A stretch of DNA of 64,000 nt from JALHOP01 sp964484195 (lineage in GTDB: Bacteria; Myxococcota; XYA12-FULL-58-9; JALHOP01): assembly GCA_964484195.1 (NCBI GenBank), contig CAZAER010000002.1:1-64000 (forward strand), given 5' to 3'. Position numbers and translations under genes: made by a program. A model generated the notes under the pieces. The model ran no database searches and was not told where the DNA came from. It saw nothing but the letters and a program-made list of their open reading frames with translations. Of the stretch, positions 39,530-48,558 are shown in pieces. Position 1 is the stretch's first letter, and the number at the start of each line of letters is the position of its first letter.

Positions 39530-41985
39530 GCTTTGATCTTCGCGTTGTCGGGATCGAACATCGGCTTGAGCGAGGCCACTGCCGGATAACGCTTCCCCGC
39601 GATGTCGACTTCCCAACTGCCGTTGTCGATCCACGTCTGATCGAGCGGCTCCTTCGCATCGATCATCGCGAGACCCACGGCGCCGCCCAAGGTGTGTCCG
39701 TACGAAGCGGAGCGGATGTAGCCCACGGCGATGTTGTTCCGGCGGACGATCTCCGCGTGGAACATCATCGGCTCCGGATCTTTCACCAGCACCTGCAAGA
39801 GTCTCCGCGTTAGCGGACCAGCAGCCTTCTTTGCGACGACTGCGTCCTTACCGATGAAGCCGCCGGGCTTCTTCATGCTCACCGCAAAACCCAGACCGGC
39901 TTCGAGCACCGAGTCGGTGTTGTCGATGTCGTGTCCGTAATCGCGGTAGCCTTTTTCCATGCGCAGCGACGCCAAAGCCTTCAGGCCCGCATGGCGCAAG
40001 CCGACCGATGCGCCGGCTTCGACGAGTCGCTCGTAAACGTGGACTGCCTGCTCGGTGGGGATGTGCAGCTCGTAACCCAGCTCGCCCAAGTAGGTGATGC
40101 GGATGCACATCACCTTGGCGAAGCCGATGTCGATCTCGCGCGCCGTGCGGAAGGGGAACGCCGTGTTCGACATATCGGCGCTCGTGACCATCTGCATGAG
40201 CTCACGCGAGCGCGGGCCCTGGATGTTGAGCTGTGCGAAGGCGCCAGTGACGTCGGTCACGAAGGCGTGCGCGTCGCGCGGGATGTGCCGTTTGAGCCAC
40301 GTCTCGGTGTGACGATGCGCGGTGTCGGAGGCGATGACGAAGAAATTCTCGTCGTCGTGTTTGGTGACCGTGAGGTCGGCTTCGAGCGTGCCGGCCTGAT
40401 TGAGCCACTGCGTATAGGTGATCATCCCCGATGCGCCGTCGACGTCGTTGCCGCAGATGTAGTTCAGCGCCTTGCCGGCGTCGCGTCCCTGCACCGCGAA
40501 CTTCGCCATGAACGACATGTCCATGAGGATGACGCCTTCACGACACGCCTTGTGCTCGGCTTCCCAGTTCGGGAACCAGTTCTGGCGGTTCCACGAGAGC
40601 TTCTCGACTTTGGCTTCTTTGCCCGCTCCAGCGTACCAGTCGGCGCCTTCCCAACCGCTGACGTCGCGGAAGTAAGCGCCCTGAGCCGCAAGGCGATCGT
40701 GGAAGGCTGCGCGCTTGGCGCCACGCGCGGTCAACATGCCGCGCGTCGGGTAGTGGCACTGGTACACCATGCCGAGCGACTCGACGGTGCGCGTCTTCCG
40801 GTATTGCGGAGTCGACTGGTAGCGATGCAACCGGTCGATGTTCATGCCGGTGATGTCGATGTCGGGCTGGCCGGTGACGATCCAGTGCGCCATGGCGCGG
40901 CCGATGCCGCCGCCGGTGATGATGCCGATCGAATTCAAACCCGCCGCCACGAACAAGTTCTTCAGCTCGGGCGCTTCACCGAAGACCGGCGCGAGGTCGG
41001 GCGTGAAGCTCTCGGGGCCGCAGAAGAACTTCTTCACGCCCAGCTCCATCGACATCGGCACGCGGGCCATCGCCTTCTCGACGTAGGGACCCATGCGATC
41101 CCAGTCAGGCTCGATCTCGCCGAAGGAGAACTCGTCGGGGATGCCCTTCACGTTCCATGGGGCGCAGACCGGCTCGAACAAGCCGATCATCAAGCCGCCG
41201 CCTTCTTCACGGTAGTAGCCATAGGAACCTGGATCCTCGATGACCGGAAATGACTGCGAGATGCCGGGCATGCGCTCGGTGATGAGGTAGTAGTGCTCCG
41301 CGGCCTGCAGCGGGATGTTCACGCCGAACTTGTCGCCGAGCTGGCGCGCCCACATGCCGGTGCAGTTCACGACCACGTCGCAGGTGATGTCGCCGAAGGG
41401 AGTCGAGACGCCGGTGACTGCGCCGTTTTTCTTGTGGATGTCGGTGACGCCGACGCCTTCGAAGAGCTTCGCGCCTTGCATGCGCGCACCTTTGGCGAGC
41501 GCCATGGTGCAGTCGACGGGATTGGCGCGGCCGTCTTCCTTCACGTAGAAGCCGGCGAGGATGTCGTCCGTTTTAGCGAGCGGGAAGAGCTTCTGCACTT
41601 CTTTGCCGTCGATCTCGTGGACGTCGATTCCGCAGAAGCGGTTGAACGCGGAAACACGCCGGTACTCTTCGAGGCGATCTTTCTCGGCCGCGAGCTCGAT
41701 GAAGCCGACCGGCATGAAGCCCGTGGACTGACCGGTCTCGGCCTCGAGCTTGGTGTAGAGGTCGCGCGTGTACTTGCGCAGCTCGGTCGAGGTTTCGCTC
41801 GTCGATCCGAAGGTCACCACCAGACCAGCCGCGTGCCAGGTCGTGCCCGAGGTCAGGCGATCGCGCTCGAGGAGCACGACGTCTTTCACGCCCATGTGAG
41901 CCAAGTGATAGGCGACGGACGTTCCGATGATGCCGCCGCCGATGACGACGACGCGCGCATGTGAGGGGAGGGTGGGTTGGGCCAT
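39526..41985 (-). CDS. dimethylglycine/sarcosine dehydrogenase-like flavoenzyme with GcvT domain
   Basis: An 819-residue protein, about the length of mammalian dimethylglycine dehydrogenase. The N-terminal FAD domain (about 10-400) has RVVVIGGGIIGTSVAYHLA and a conserved TSGTTWHAAGL, whose His carries covalent FAD in relatives. The C-terminal half (~430-810) is an aminomethyltransferase (GcvT-like) domain with GELGYELHIPTEQAVHVYE and SLRMEKGYRDYGHDI. It would oxidise an N-methyl glycine and pass the one-carbon unit to tetrahydrofolate. The start at MAQPTLPSH is chosen. It is transcribed alone, with no glycine-cleavage genes nearby. Confidence 0.85.
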   Translation of the reverse strand: MAQPTLPSHARVVVIGGGIIGTSVAYHLAHMGVKDVVLLERDRLTSGTTWHAAGLVVTFGSTSETSTELRKYTRDLYTKLEAETGQSTGFMPVGFIELAAEKDRLEEYRRVSAFNRFCGIDVHEIDGKEVQKLFPLAKTDDILAGFYVKEDGRANPVDCTMALAKGARMQGAKLFEGVGVTDIHKKNGAVTGVSTPFGDITCDVVVNCTGMWARQLGDKFGVNIPLQAAEHYYLITERMPGISQSFPVIEDPGSYGYYREEGGGLMIGLFEPVCAPWNVKGIPDEFSFGEIEPDWDRMGPYVEKAMARVPMSMELGVKKFFCGPESFTPDLAPVFGEAPELKNLFVAAGLNSIGIITGGGIGRAMAHWIVTGQPDIDITGMNIDRLHRYQSTPQYRKTRTVESLGMVYQCHYPTRGMLTARGAKRAAFHDRLAAQGAYFRDVSGWEGADWYAGAGKEAKVEKLSWNRQNWFPNWEAEHKACREGVILMDMSFMAKFAVQGRDAGKALNYICGNDVDGASGMITYTQWLNQAGTLEADLTVTKHDDENFFVIASDTAHRHTETWLKRHIPRDAHAFVTDVTGAFAQLNIQGPRSRELMQMVTSADMSNTAFPFRTAREIDIGFAKVMCIRITYLGELGYELHIPTEQAVHVYERLVEAGASVGLRHAGLKALASLRMEKGYRDYGHDIDNTDSVLEAGLGFAVSMKKPGGFIGKDAVVAKKAAGPLTRRLLQVLVKDPEPMMFHAEIVRRNNIAVGYIRSASYGHTLGGAVGLAMIDAKEPLDQTWIDNGSWEVDIAGKRYPAVASLKPMFDPDNAKIKA

Positions 41986-42068
41986 GGCGGGCGCGTCAAT
42001 ACAAGGCCGGCACGCGATGATCAACTTGCAGTCGCCGCCACCTGGCACCCCCGTGGTAGGGTTCGCGC

Positions 42069-42581
42069 ATGCCTCCTCCCCAGGCCGGCGCGATGCTTCA
42101 CGACCTTCAGGGTCCGAAGCAGTCGCCCATCCCGTTCCTCATCCTCCTCGCCATCATCTTCTGTGGGCCGACCTACTTCGCGCCGCAGTACTGGTACATC
42201 GGCTTCGGTGGATTCGCGCTGTTCGCATTGATCTACGTCACCGCGACCAAGGCATCAGCGGGAAGGCTCAGGCCGACGGCGATTTGCGAGAAGGGCATCG
42301 TTGTCAGCGAGCGCGGTGCCGACATCGTCGTTCCGTGGTCCGACGTGCAGTCGGTCTCCTTCTGGACCCACCGCACGACCAGTGGCTACGACATCAACGC
42401 GCGTGACACGCGCTATCGACTCGACCAGGGCTTTCGCAAAGACGGGCTCAAGGCAGTCATCGACACCGTCGTCAGCAAGGCACCGCTCGAATGGGTGCAC
42501 GAGAACATCGCGGTTCGCCCCGAGAAGGTCGGTGAGGCACGCGCGACGCTCGACAAGATCATGGCGAAAATCGGGCGCTAG
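42069..42581 (+). CDS. small membrane protein with PH-like domain
   Basis: A 170-residue protein. Residues 20-60 contain two membrane segments (IPFLILLAIIFCGPTYF, GGFALFALIYVTAT). Residues 65-170 read like a bacterial PH-type domain (ICEKGIVVSERGADIVVPWS, VQSVSFWTHRTTSGYDI). The function is unknown. It is divergent from the flavoenzyme gene and separate from the helicase gene by 141 bp. Confidence 0.6.
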   Translation: MPPPQAGAMLHDLQGPKQSPIPFLILLAIIFCGPTYFAPQYWYIGFGGFALFALIYVTATKASAGRLRPTAICEKGIVVSERGADIVVPWSDVQSVSFWTHRTTSGYDINARDTRYRLDQGFRKDGLKAVIDTVVSKAPLEWVHENIAVRPEKVGEARATLDKIMAKIGR

Positions 42582-42722
42582 GTCGCGAGGTTGCCAACTG
42601 CGGGCGAGGTGCGTATACGTACGTCTCGTAACAAGCAGCTCGCCTGCCCGATATCGCTCCGCACTTCTGCAGTACGCTATCCCGCCCTCGAGTTTCCGCT
42701 TCTGTCCAAAGTAGTTTTCTAA

Positions 42723-44003
42723 GTGTCTTTCGAACAATTTGCTTTACATAACAGCCTAGTAGCGGCCGTCCGTGGCCAGGGCTACACGACCCCGACCCCT
42801 ATCCAGCAAGCCGCGATTCCGCGCGTGCTCGCCGGGCGCGACATCCTCGCCTGCGCCCAGACCGGTACCGGCAAGACCGCCGCGTTCGCTCTCCCCATCC
42901 TCAATCGCATCTTGGCCGATGGCCAGCGCCGTCGACACCCGAAGGTCCTGGTTCTGGTGCCGACGCGTGAGCTCGCGCTGCAGGTCGGCGAGAGCTTCGA
43001 GGCCTATTCCAACGGTGATGTCCGCGCCGCCGTCCTCATCGGCGGGGTCGGGCAGGGCCGTCAGGTCGATGCGTTGCGGGCTGGTGCCGAGGTCATCGTC
43101 GCCGCACCCGGTCGCTTGCTCGATCTCATGGAGCAACGGCTCGTCGACCTGCGCGGCATTCACACGCTCGTGCTCGACGAAGCCGACCGCATGCTCGACA
43201 TGGGCTTCATTCAGCCGTTGCGCCGCATCATCGCGGTTCTGCCGCGCGCGCGTCAGAACTTGATGTTCTCGGCGACGATGCCGGATGCCATTCGCAAGCT
43301 CGCGGGAAACATTCTGCAGAATCCCGAGAGCATCGCGGTCAATCCGGTATCGCAGGCCGCTGGAACGGTCACACAGCGCGTGTACCACGTGCCGCAAAAG
43401 CAGAAGCCCGAGCTGCTACGTGACTTGCTCGATGCGGAGGCGATGGGTCGCACCATCGTGTTCACGCGCACCAAACACGGCGCCGATCGCTTGGCCCGCC
43501 GCCTCGAGCAGTGCGGTGTCGAGAGCGTGGTCATCCACGGCAACAAGTCGCAGAACAACCGGGTGCGGGCGCTCGATGCGTTTCGCTCGGGTCGCATTCC
43601 GTTGCTCATTGCGACCGACGTCGCAGCGCGCGGCATCGACGTCGATGGCATCTCGCATGTCATCAACTACGAGTTGCCAAACGAGCCCGAGAGCTACGTG
43701 CACCGCATTGGTCGTACGGGCCGGGCGGGCGCCTCGGGTGATGCGATCGCGTTCTGTGATCCCGCCGAGAAAGAGTATCTGCGGCAAATCGAGCGCCTGA
43801 CGCGCAAGCAGCTCCAAGTGGTCAGCGACCGTCCGGCTCAAGCGCCGGCCCGGGAGCCTATCAAGAGCAGCGAGCCGCGTCCGTATGCACCGCATCAGGA
43901 TCCGCGTCGTCGCCAGCAACGGCAGGGACAGCGTCGCCGGCAGGGCGGCGGAGGTCCGAGCCATGGTAGCTGGGGTCCGCCGCGTCGTTCGGCGAGTCGC
44001 TGA
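42723..44003 (+). CDS. rhlE: ATP-dependent RNA helicase RhlE-type
   Basis: A 426-residue DEAD-box helicase with the full motif set. Q motif GYTTPTPIQQAAIP at 20-33, Walker A AQTGTGKT at 45-52, PTREL at 80-84, DEAD at 152-155, SAT, then the C-domain IVFTRTKHGADRL, ATDVAARGID and HRIGRTGRAG. The C-terminal ~45 residues are Arg/Gln/Gly/Pro rich, the RNA-binding tail typical of RhlE. GTG start (MSFEQFALHN). It acts in rRNA and mRNA remodelling, often under cold stress. It stands alone; no partner is coupled to it. Confidence 0.9.
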   Translation: MSFEQFALHNSLVAAVRGQGYTTPTPIQQAAIPRVLAGRDILACAQTGTGKTAAFALPILNRILADGQRRRHPKVLVLVPTRELALQVGESFEAYSNGDVRAAVLIGGVGQGRQVDALRAGAEVIVAAPGRLLDLMEQRLVDLRGIHTLVLDEADRMLDMGFIQPLRRIIAVLPRARQNLMFSATMPDAIRKLAGNILQNPESIAVNPVSQAAGTVTQRVYHVPQKQKPELLRDLLDAEAMGRTIVFTRTKHGADRLARRLEQCGVESVVIHGNKSQNNRVRALDAFRSGRIPLLIATDVAARGIDVDGISHVINYELPNEPESYVHRIGRTGRAGASGDAIAFCDPAEKEYLRQIERLTRKQLQVVSDRPAQAPAREPIKSSEPRPYAPHQDPRRRQQRQGQRRRQGGGGPSHGSWGPPRRSASR

Positions 44004-44066
44004 GCCTGACAGCTTGCCAGGGGTCGATCGGGTAACGCGGCTGCCGTAGTGGCCGATACCCGAGCG

Positions 44067-44408
44067 ATGACGCACGACGTAAGGACTGCAAGAGCCATCG
44101 CGAGCCCCTCACACCTCCAAGGGCAGGCGCCGGCTCCCTTTCGTCACCGTTCCGCCAGCGAGGTCGTCGCGTTCGGTACGGTCACTGGGATCAGCGTCGG
44201 TACGGTTCTCTCTTTCGGGCTCATCGCCGTCTGTAGCGCCACGGCTCCTCCGCTGCCGCTCGCAGGCGCCACCGCGCTGGTGCTCTTCGGCAGCACGGCG
44301 AGTGGGGCGCTGCTCGGCGGAGCTTGCGCGGCCTTGAACTCCCTGGCCGTCGGGGTCGCCAATCGTCTTCACGCGGTGGCACACCAGCTTTCGGCATCCA
44401 GGCGCTAG
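44067..44408 (+). CDS. small membrane protein of unknown function (113 aa)
   Basis: The start MTHDVRTARA is used; a GTG 18 bp upstream would also serve. A basic N-terminal stretch is followed by two membrane segments (VVAFGTVTGISVGTVLSFGL, GATALVLFGSTASGALLGGA) and a short C-terminal tail. I do not recognise the family. It lies between the helicase gene and the 146-residue unknown gene, on the same strand. Confidence 0.5.
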   Translation: MTHDVRTARAIASPSHLQGQAPAPFRHRSASEVVAFGTVTGISVGTVLSFGLIAVCSATAPPLPLAGATALVLFGSTASGALLGGACAALNSLAVGVANRLHAVAHQLSASRR

Positions 44409-44454
44409 TCGCACCGATATCCTCGGCGCACCGCATTGCCGCCAAGGATTGCCC

Positions 44455-44895
44455 ATGACCTCCGTTAAAATCGACCCCGAGCTCGCCCGTCTCATCGAGC
44501 GAGCCGACGCGCTGGATAAATCCGGCGTCGACCTGTCTGCGAGGGCCGGCAAGGCTCTCGAGAAGCTCGAAGCCCCGCTCGTGTCGACCGTGCCGGTCAA
44601 GCAGGGATCCGTCAAAGAGGTCTTCGCGACCATGGATGCGGCGCAGAAGGCCGGCGACGTCGAAGCGTTCTTCGCGTGCTTCACCGAGGTGGCTCGCAAG
44701 ACGCTGCCGTTCGACGTCGAGAAGCCCAACGGTCGCGCTATGGGTCGGACGTTTCTCGACCTGCTCGGCTCGATGACCCTCGGCAAGTGCCTCGAGGACG
44801 GCGCCGACCGCAAGGTGTTCGAGTTCAAGTCCGAGCTCAGCACCTCGCCGCAGGTGTTCGTGCGCATCGACGGCAAGTGGTTCGCTGACAGCTAA
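44455..44895 (+). CDS. hypothetical protein (146 aa)
   Basis: A 146-residue soluble protein starting MTSVKIDPELARLIERADAL; the ATG 6 bp upstream is possible. The N-terminal ~50 residues are helical and acidic, and the C-terminal ~95 (VFATMDAAQKAGDVEAFFAC and CLEDGADRKVFEFKSELS) form a compact alpha/beta domain resembling a SnoaL-type fold. The family is not recognised. It sits 46 bp after a small membrane protein gene, with 186 bp of apparently non-coding DNA downstream. Confidence 0.45.
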   Translation: MTSVKIDPELARLIERADALDKSGVDLSARAGKALEKLEAPLVSTVPVKQGSVKEVFATMDAAQKAGDVEAFFACFTEVARKTLPFDVEKPNGRAMGRTFLDLLGSMTLGKCLEDGADRKVFEFKSELSTSPQVFVRIDGKWFADS

Positions 44896-45081
44896 TGGGC
44901 TTCGTGGACGCCGCTCGCGCGTTCGAGCGCAAGCTGCACGAGCAGCGTGAGCTGCGTCAGAAGAGCGCGCGCGTCTTTCTCGGTGAGACGACGCGGCGCG
45001 CTCGCGTGGACCAAGATCGTCCTGTCTTCACAGCAGGCGCGCTTCTCGTAACCAGGCCTGACCGACCGCGATAACCGCGGT

Positions 45082-46488
45082 ATGTCAGCAATCAATGCCT
45101 CGCTCGGTGCTCCGCTAAAGAAGACTGAAGTCGCGCCGCAAGAGCAGCCCGCGGCGCTGGCCCCGCCGGTCGCGATGGATCGGCTCGAGCCTCGTCGCAT
45201 CGAAAGCTTCGACCGCGCCTTTCGCTGGCAGCCGGGACGCGTCGTCACGCCCAGGCGCTACACCGAGCTACGCGATGCTGTCGTGCTCGCGAATCGCTTG
45301 CATGTCGTCGCGTCGGGCCACTCGTTCAACGCGTCGGTCGTCGGTGACCCGGACGCGATCGCGATCAATCTCGAGAATTTCAAAGCCGCGTCTCTTACGG
45401 AGCACTGTGGCCATGTCGTCGTGACCGCTGAAGCGGGCATGCGCATCGGTTCCCTCTGCGACTGGCTCGCGCGCCAAGGCTTCGCGCTCGAAACCATCCC
45501 GACGACCTTCGATGCGACCATCGGCGGCGCCCTAGCGAACGGCGCACACGCGACAGGCCCGACGCAAGACGCGTCGCTGTTCGATCACGTGACTGGCATG
45601 TCGGTCATGGCAACGGACGGCCGTGTCGTGCACATCGCCGACGAGCAGATGCTGAAAGCCGCGCGCGTCGGGCTCGGTGCGCTGGGGATCATTCTCAGCG
45701 CCACCTTCCGCGTCGTACCGAAATTCGATCTCCAGCAGTCTGGTAACGTCACCACCGAAGCCGCCGCGCTCGCAAACCTCTCGAAGTCGCTCCGCGAGCA
45801 CGACCACTACTCGTGGTTCTGGTCGCCCGAGACCAAAGTCGTCACCGAGATCTTCCGCGACCGCTTCCTCCCGGGTCAGGGCCGTGGCCGCGAGGTGAAG
45901 AAGCCCGACACATTCCCGCCGGAATTCGTCGCTAAGGGGCAAGAGCTCTATGACGCCGCGCCCACCAGCGCCGAAGCGCGCAAGCAACTGGCCGCGCTCT
46001 ATCACGCAAAGCCCGAGGATCGTTTCGGTCGCTCCGACTTCATCTTTCACCGCGACCAACCCTGGCGCATGCACGACTTCTCCATCGGCGTCCCCATCGC
46101 CCGGTTCCCCGAGGCGCTGCAGGTCATCCGCGACCTGTTCGCGTCTCGGGGATACTCGCCGCAGTTCCCGCTCGCGGTGCGCTTCCTCGAGGCGACGGAC
46201 AAGGCGCTGCTCGCGATGAACGCCGGGCAAGACGTCGCGGTCATCGAGCTCTACAGCAACGCTGGCTCGAAGGATGACGCCGTCCATGACGCACTGCAGA
46301 GCGCTCTCGCCGGCCTCGGTGGCCGCGTGCACTGGGGGAAGACCTTCAGCGGCTCGGTCGCCGGCACCTATCCGCGTGAGTCGGTCGCCGCATGGAACAC
46401 GGTCCGCGAGCAGCTCGATCCGAAGGGCAAGCTGCTGACGCCGTGGCTTCGCAAGATTCTCGGTGAGCTTGGTTCTGCGGCCGGTTGA
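45082..46488 (+). CDS. FAD-linked oxidoreductase, lactone-oxidase-like
   Basis: A 468-residue protein of the vanillyl-alcohol-oxidase superfamily. The FAD-binding PP-loop region reads ASGHSFNASVVGD (~residues 72-84) and GALANGAHATGP at about 155, matching L-gulonolactone/D-arabinono-lactone/alditol-oxidase relatives. The first 40 residues are an Ala/Pro-rich extension not seen in most family members. The C-terminal ALO-type substrate domain is present. Its natural substrate is unknown. The stop overlaps the longest possible start of the next gene by 4 bp, suggesting an operon. Confidence 0.75.
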   Translation: MSAINASLGAPLKKTEVAPQEQPAALAPPVAMDRLEPRRIESFDRAFRWQPGRVVTPRRYTELRDAVVLANRLHVVASGHSFNASVVGDPDAIAINLENFKAASLTEHCGHVVVTAEAGMRIGSLCDWLARQGFALETIPTTFDATIGGALANGAHATGPTQDASLFDHVTGMSVMATDGRVVHIADEQMLKAARVGLGALGIILSATFRVVPKFDLQQSGNVTTEAAALANLSKSLREHDHYSWFWSPETKVVTEIFRDRFLPGQGRGREVKKPDTFPPEFVAKGQELYDAAPTSAEARKQLAALYHAKPEDRFGRSDFIFHRDQPWRMHDFSIGVPIARFPEALQVIRDLFASRGYSPQFPLAVRFLEATDKALLAMNAGQDVAVIELYSNAGSKDDAVHDALQSALAGLGGRVHWGKTFSGSVAGTYPRESVAAWNTVREQLDPKGKLLTPWLRKILGELGSAAG

Positions 46489-46511
46489 CGCGAGCCCGCT
46501 GTCCGGGTTGG

Positions 46512-47429
46512 ATGGCGGCCGACATGGCGAGCTGCTCAGAAGCCGAAGACTACGTCGCGGGAAAGCTCTCCGCTGGAGACGTCCGCGCGTTCGAATCGCA
46601 TGCCGCGACCTGCGCGAGCTGCGGCAAGGCGCTGGTGCGCCGTAAGGCCGTGGAGCGCGCCGCGTCGGTGATGAAGCGCAATCAGGTCGCGCGTGACTCG
46701 CGCATCGATATGGTGGCGCCGAGTGCCGAGGTCCCGGCGTCCAAGGCGGTCACCGTCGAGGCGCCAGTGCTTGCTCCGCAAGCTGATTGGACCGCCGAGC
46801 CGAGTCTTGCGGGTAACCCGAACGGCAAGCGCATCGCCTTCGGGATCGCTGGGGCTCTCACCGTGGGCGTTGCCATCTGGATCTGGGCGAAGAGCGGCAC
46901 CTCGCACGCGCCGCCGCAGGACGCGCCACCACCCGTCGCGGCAGCGCCATTGCCCAAGCCCGAGCCTGCGGTGGAGCAGCCTCCTCCTCCAGCGCCCGAG
47001 CCAACCCCGCCTCCGCCCGTCGAGGTCGTCAAGCCGCCCGAGCCGCCGCACCCTGTCGCCGAGGCTCCTGCCAAAGCGCCCACGCCTGCGAAGGCCGAGG
47101 CCAAGCAGAAAGACTGGCTGCCCATCGGCACGGACATCGAAGAGCTTGCCGAGACCGTTGCCGGCAAGAAGTGTGGCGCCGCCGTCACCGCGTTGCGCGA
47201 CCGCGTGGTCAAGCACAAGGAAGAGGCACGCTCCTGGGCGCTGCTCACGACCTGCTACGCCAAGCGCAAGCGCTGGCAGAACGCTCTCGACGCCTTCGAC
47301 ATGGTCGTTCAGTACGGCGATCAGGCGCTCGTCGCCAGCGTCCAGAGCCACGCCGATGCATCTCGCGCCGGTCTACAGGCCGAAGCCGAAGCCGCTGCTG
47401 CTACGCCGGCCCCCGAGCCGCCGCAGTAA
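46512..47429 (+). CDS. anti-sigma-factor-like membrane protein with TPR-like domain
   Basis: A 305-residue protein taking MAADMASCSE as start; the start is uncertain by a few codons. The N-terminal ~45 residues hold a zinc-binding anti-sigma motif (HxxxCxxC in ESHAATCASCG). A single membrane segment (IAFGIAGALTVGVAIWIWA) lies near residue 120. A Pro/Ala/Glu-rich periplasmic linker follows (PPPPAPEPTPPPPVEVVKPP), then a TPR-like end (SWALLTTCYAKRKRWQNALDA). A sigma-regulatory or structural role is inferred; no sigma factor gene is adjacent. The stop codon abuts a palindromic repeat. Confidence 0.65.
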   Translation: MAADMASCSEAEDYVAGKLSAGDVRAFESHAATCASCGKALVRRKAVERAASVMKRNQVARDSRIDMVAPSAEVPASKAVTVEAPVLAPQADWTAEPSLAGNPNGKRIAFGIAGALTVGVAIWIWAKSGTSHAPPQDAPPPVAAAPLPKPEPAVEQPPPPAPEPTPPPPVEVVKPPEPPHPVAEAPAKAPTPAKAEAKQKDWLPIGTDIEELAETVAGKKCGAAVTALRDRVVKHKEEARSWALLTTCYAKRKRWQNALDAFDMVVQYGDQALVASVQSHADASRAGLQAEAEAAAATPAPEPPQ

Positions 47430-47522
47430 AAAAATGGTGACAGTCACCATTTTTCGGAGTCACCATTTCTCGGTGTCTCCCGGGGGTTACGCGAGGGGAA
47501 AAATGGTGACTGCCACCATTTT
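47430..47522. repeat. cluster of ATGGTGAC palindromic repeats
   Basis: A 25-bp palindrome with arms AAAAATGGTGAC and GTCACCATTTTT (47430-47454) is followed by a half-site AGTCACCATTTCT and a second, imperfect palindrome (AAAATGGTGACTGCCACC to about 47522). Related units occur at 51707-51752. Such short palindromes resemble REP-type elements dispersed by Y1 (RAYT) transposases in other genomes; no such gene is in the window. They begin on the stop codon of the preceding gene. Confidence 0.8.
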
Positions 47523-47551
47523 CCGCTTTAGCAAGCAGGCCAAAATAGAAA

Positions 47552-47587
47552 CGGCGTGCGGCACCCCACCATTGGCACCGCACGCCG
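47552..47587 (-). terminator. intrinsic-terminator-like hairpin after the Crp/Fnr gene
   Basis: CGGCGTGCGG and CCGCACGCCG form a 10-bp GC-rich stem with a 16-nt loop. On the minus strand, the DNA after the hairpin reads TTTCTATTTT, fitting a terminator for the regulator gene that ends at 47625. It is inferred from structure. Confidence 0.65.
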
Positions 47588-47624
47588 CTCCGAATGCGAC
47601 TTATGGACTCTGCTTGGGGTCGAG

Positions 47625-48326
47625 TTAGCCCGCGACGCGCTGAGCGGCCGGGATCTGGAACTCGTCAGTGCTCTCGTTCCAAGCGTTCTCGCTGTTGGCG
47701 ACCATGGTCGGCTCGGGAATGAGCGAGTACATGAGCTCGGTCTCTTCCTTCTCTTCTTTCTCCTCGGCAGGACGAGCGCGGAGCTCGGCGAGCGCGCGGA
47801 AGACCGAGCGCTCGGACACGCCGAGAACGGCGGCCAAGGCGCGGACCGGAAGACCGAGGGACGACAAGACGCCGAGGAGGCCCGAGAGGCGATCCGCGAG
47901 GCTCGAGGTTTCGAGCGCGAACCACGACAGCGAGCTGGCGTAGCGGCCGACGAGGTCGCGCGTAATCCACGCGCGCAGCTGGGCGGACGAGAACCACTCG
48001 TTCAGGAAGTCTTCACGGGGAATGCTGATGAGGTGACCGGGGGTGAGCAACCGGACCGAGTCGCGGGCGGTGCTGCCGGCCAGAACCTCGCGGTCGCCGA
48101 GAATCGCGGGACCACACATCAGCAAGGTGGTGCGGCCATTGCCGCGCTCGCCGACGTACGCCCGGGCATACCCGGTCACGAGAACGTAAATCTCATCGAC
48201 CGGCTCGTCGGCACGGTAGAGCCGCTGGCCGGCTCGCCCTACGAGCGAACGTTCAGCGAACCGCGCTTCGCGCTGGTCGATGGGGGTGGCTTTGATCTCA
48301 CGAAGTAGGTTGAGCAGAGTGTCCAT
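47625..48326 (-). CDS. Crp/Fnr-family transcriptional regulator
   Basis: A 233-residue protein with a cyclic-nucleotide-binding-type beta-barrel (about 20-125: GQRLYRADEPVDEIYVLVTG and GPAILGDREVLAG). A Crp-type winged HTH lies at about 165-195 (LPVRALAAVLGVSERSVFRA). The dimerisation helix is between them. There are no Fnr-type cysteines. The ~40-residue acidic C-terminal extension (EEKEEKEETELMYSLIPEPT) is unusual for the family. It is divergent from the FHA-sigma54 activator gene. Confidence 0.85.
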   Translation of the reverse strand: MDTLLNLLREIKATPIDQREARFAERSLVGRAGQRLYRADEPVDEIYVLVTGYARAYVGERGNGRTTLLMCGPAILGDREVLAGSTARDSVRLLTPGHLISIPREDFLNEWFSSAQLRAWITRDLVGRYASSLSWFALETSSLADRLSGLLGVLSSLGLPVRALAAVLGVSERSVFRALAELRARPAEEKEEKEETELMYSLIPEPTMVANSENAWNESTDEFQIPAAQRVAG

Positions 48327-48419
48327 GACAAACCTTCAGTGCAGCTACCGTGCCCAAGTTGGGGGAATGTAGGGTACGTAGCTCAGCGCCATGATTTCAG
48401 GGTGTTACGGCGGCACCAT

Positions 48420-48464
48420 GGCTTGTGGCTCGACCCACAAGGAGGCCTGACAGGAGGTCAGGAC
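48420..48464. other. two hairpins in the divergent promoter region
   Basis: CTTGTGG...CCACAAGG and CCTGACAGGAGGTCAGG lie between the divergent Crp/Fnr and FHA-sigma54 genes. They could be operator sites or leader hairpins for either gene. A Crp-like TGTGA-N6-TCACA site was not found. Weak evidence. Confidence 0.35.
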
Positions 48465-48558
48465 CTGAAGGTTGCATCCAACACTGTAGGGCCAACCCGA
48501 CGTTTGTCGGCTTCAACCTCGACCTGAACCGGCACTTGGACGGATAGTAGGCGCGACG

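Noticed and set aside
39931..41253. 440-codon plus-strand frame opposite the flavoenzyme gene
   Set aside because: Antisense shadow; the minus strand encodes clear FAD-binding and GcvT-like domains.
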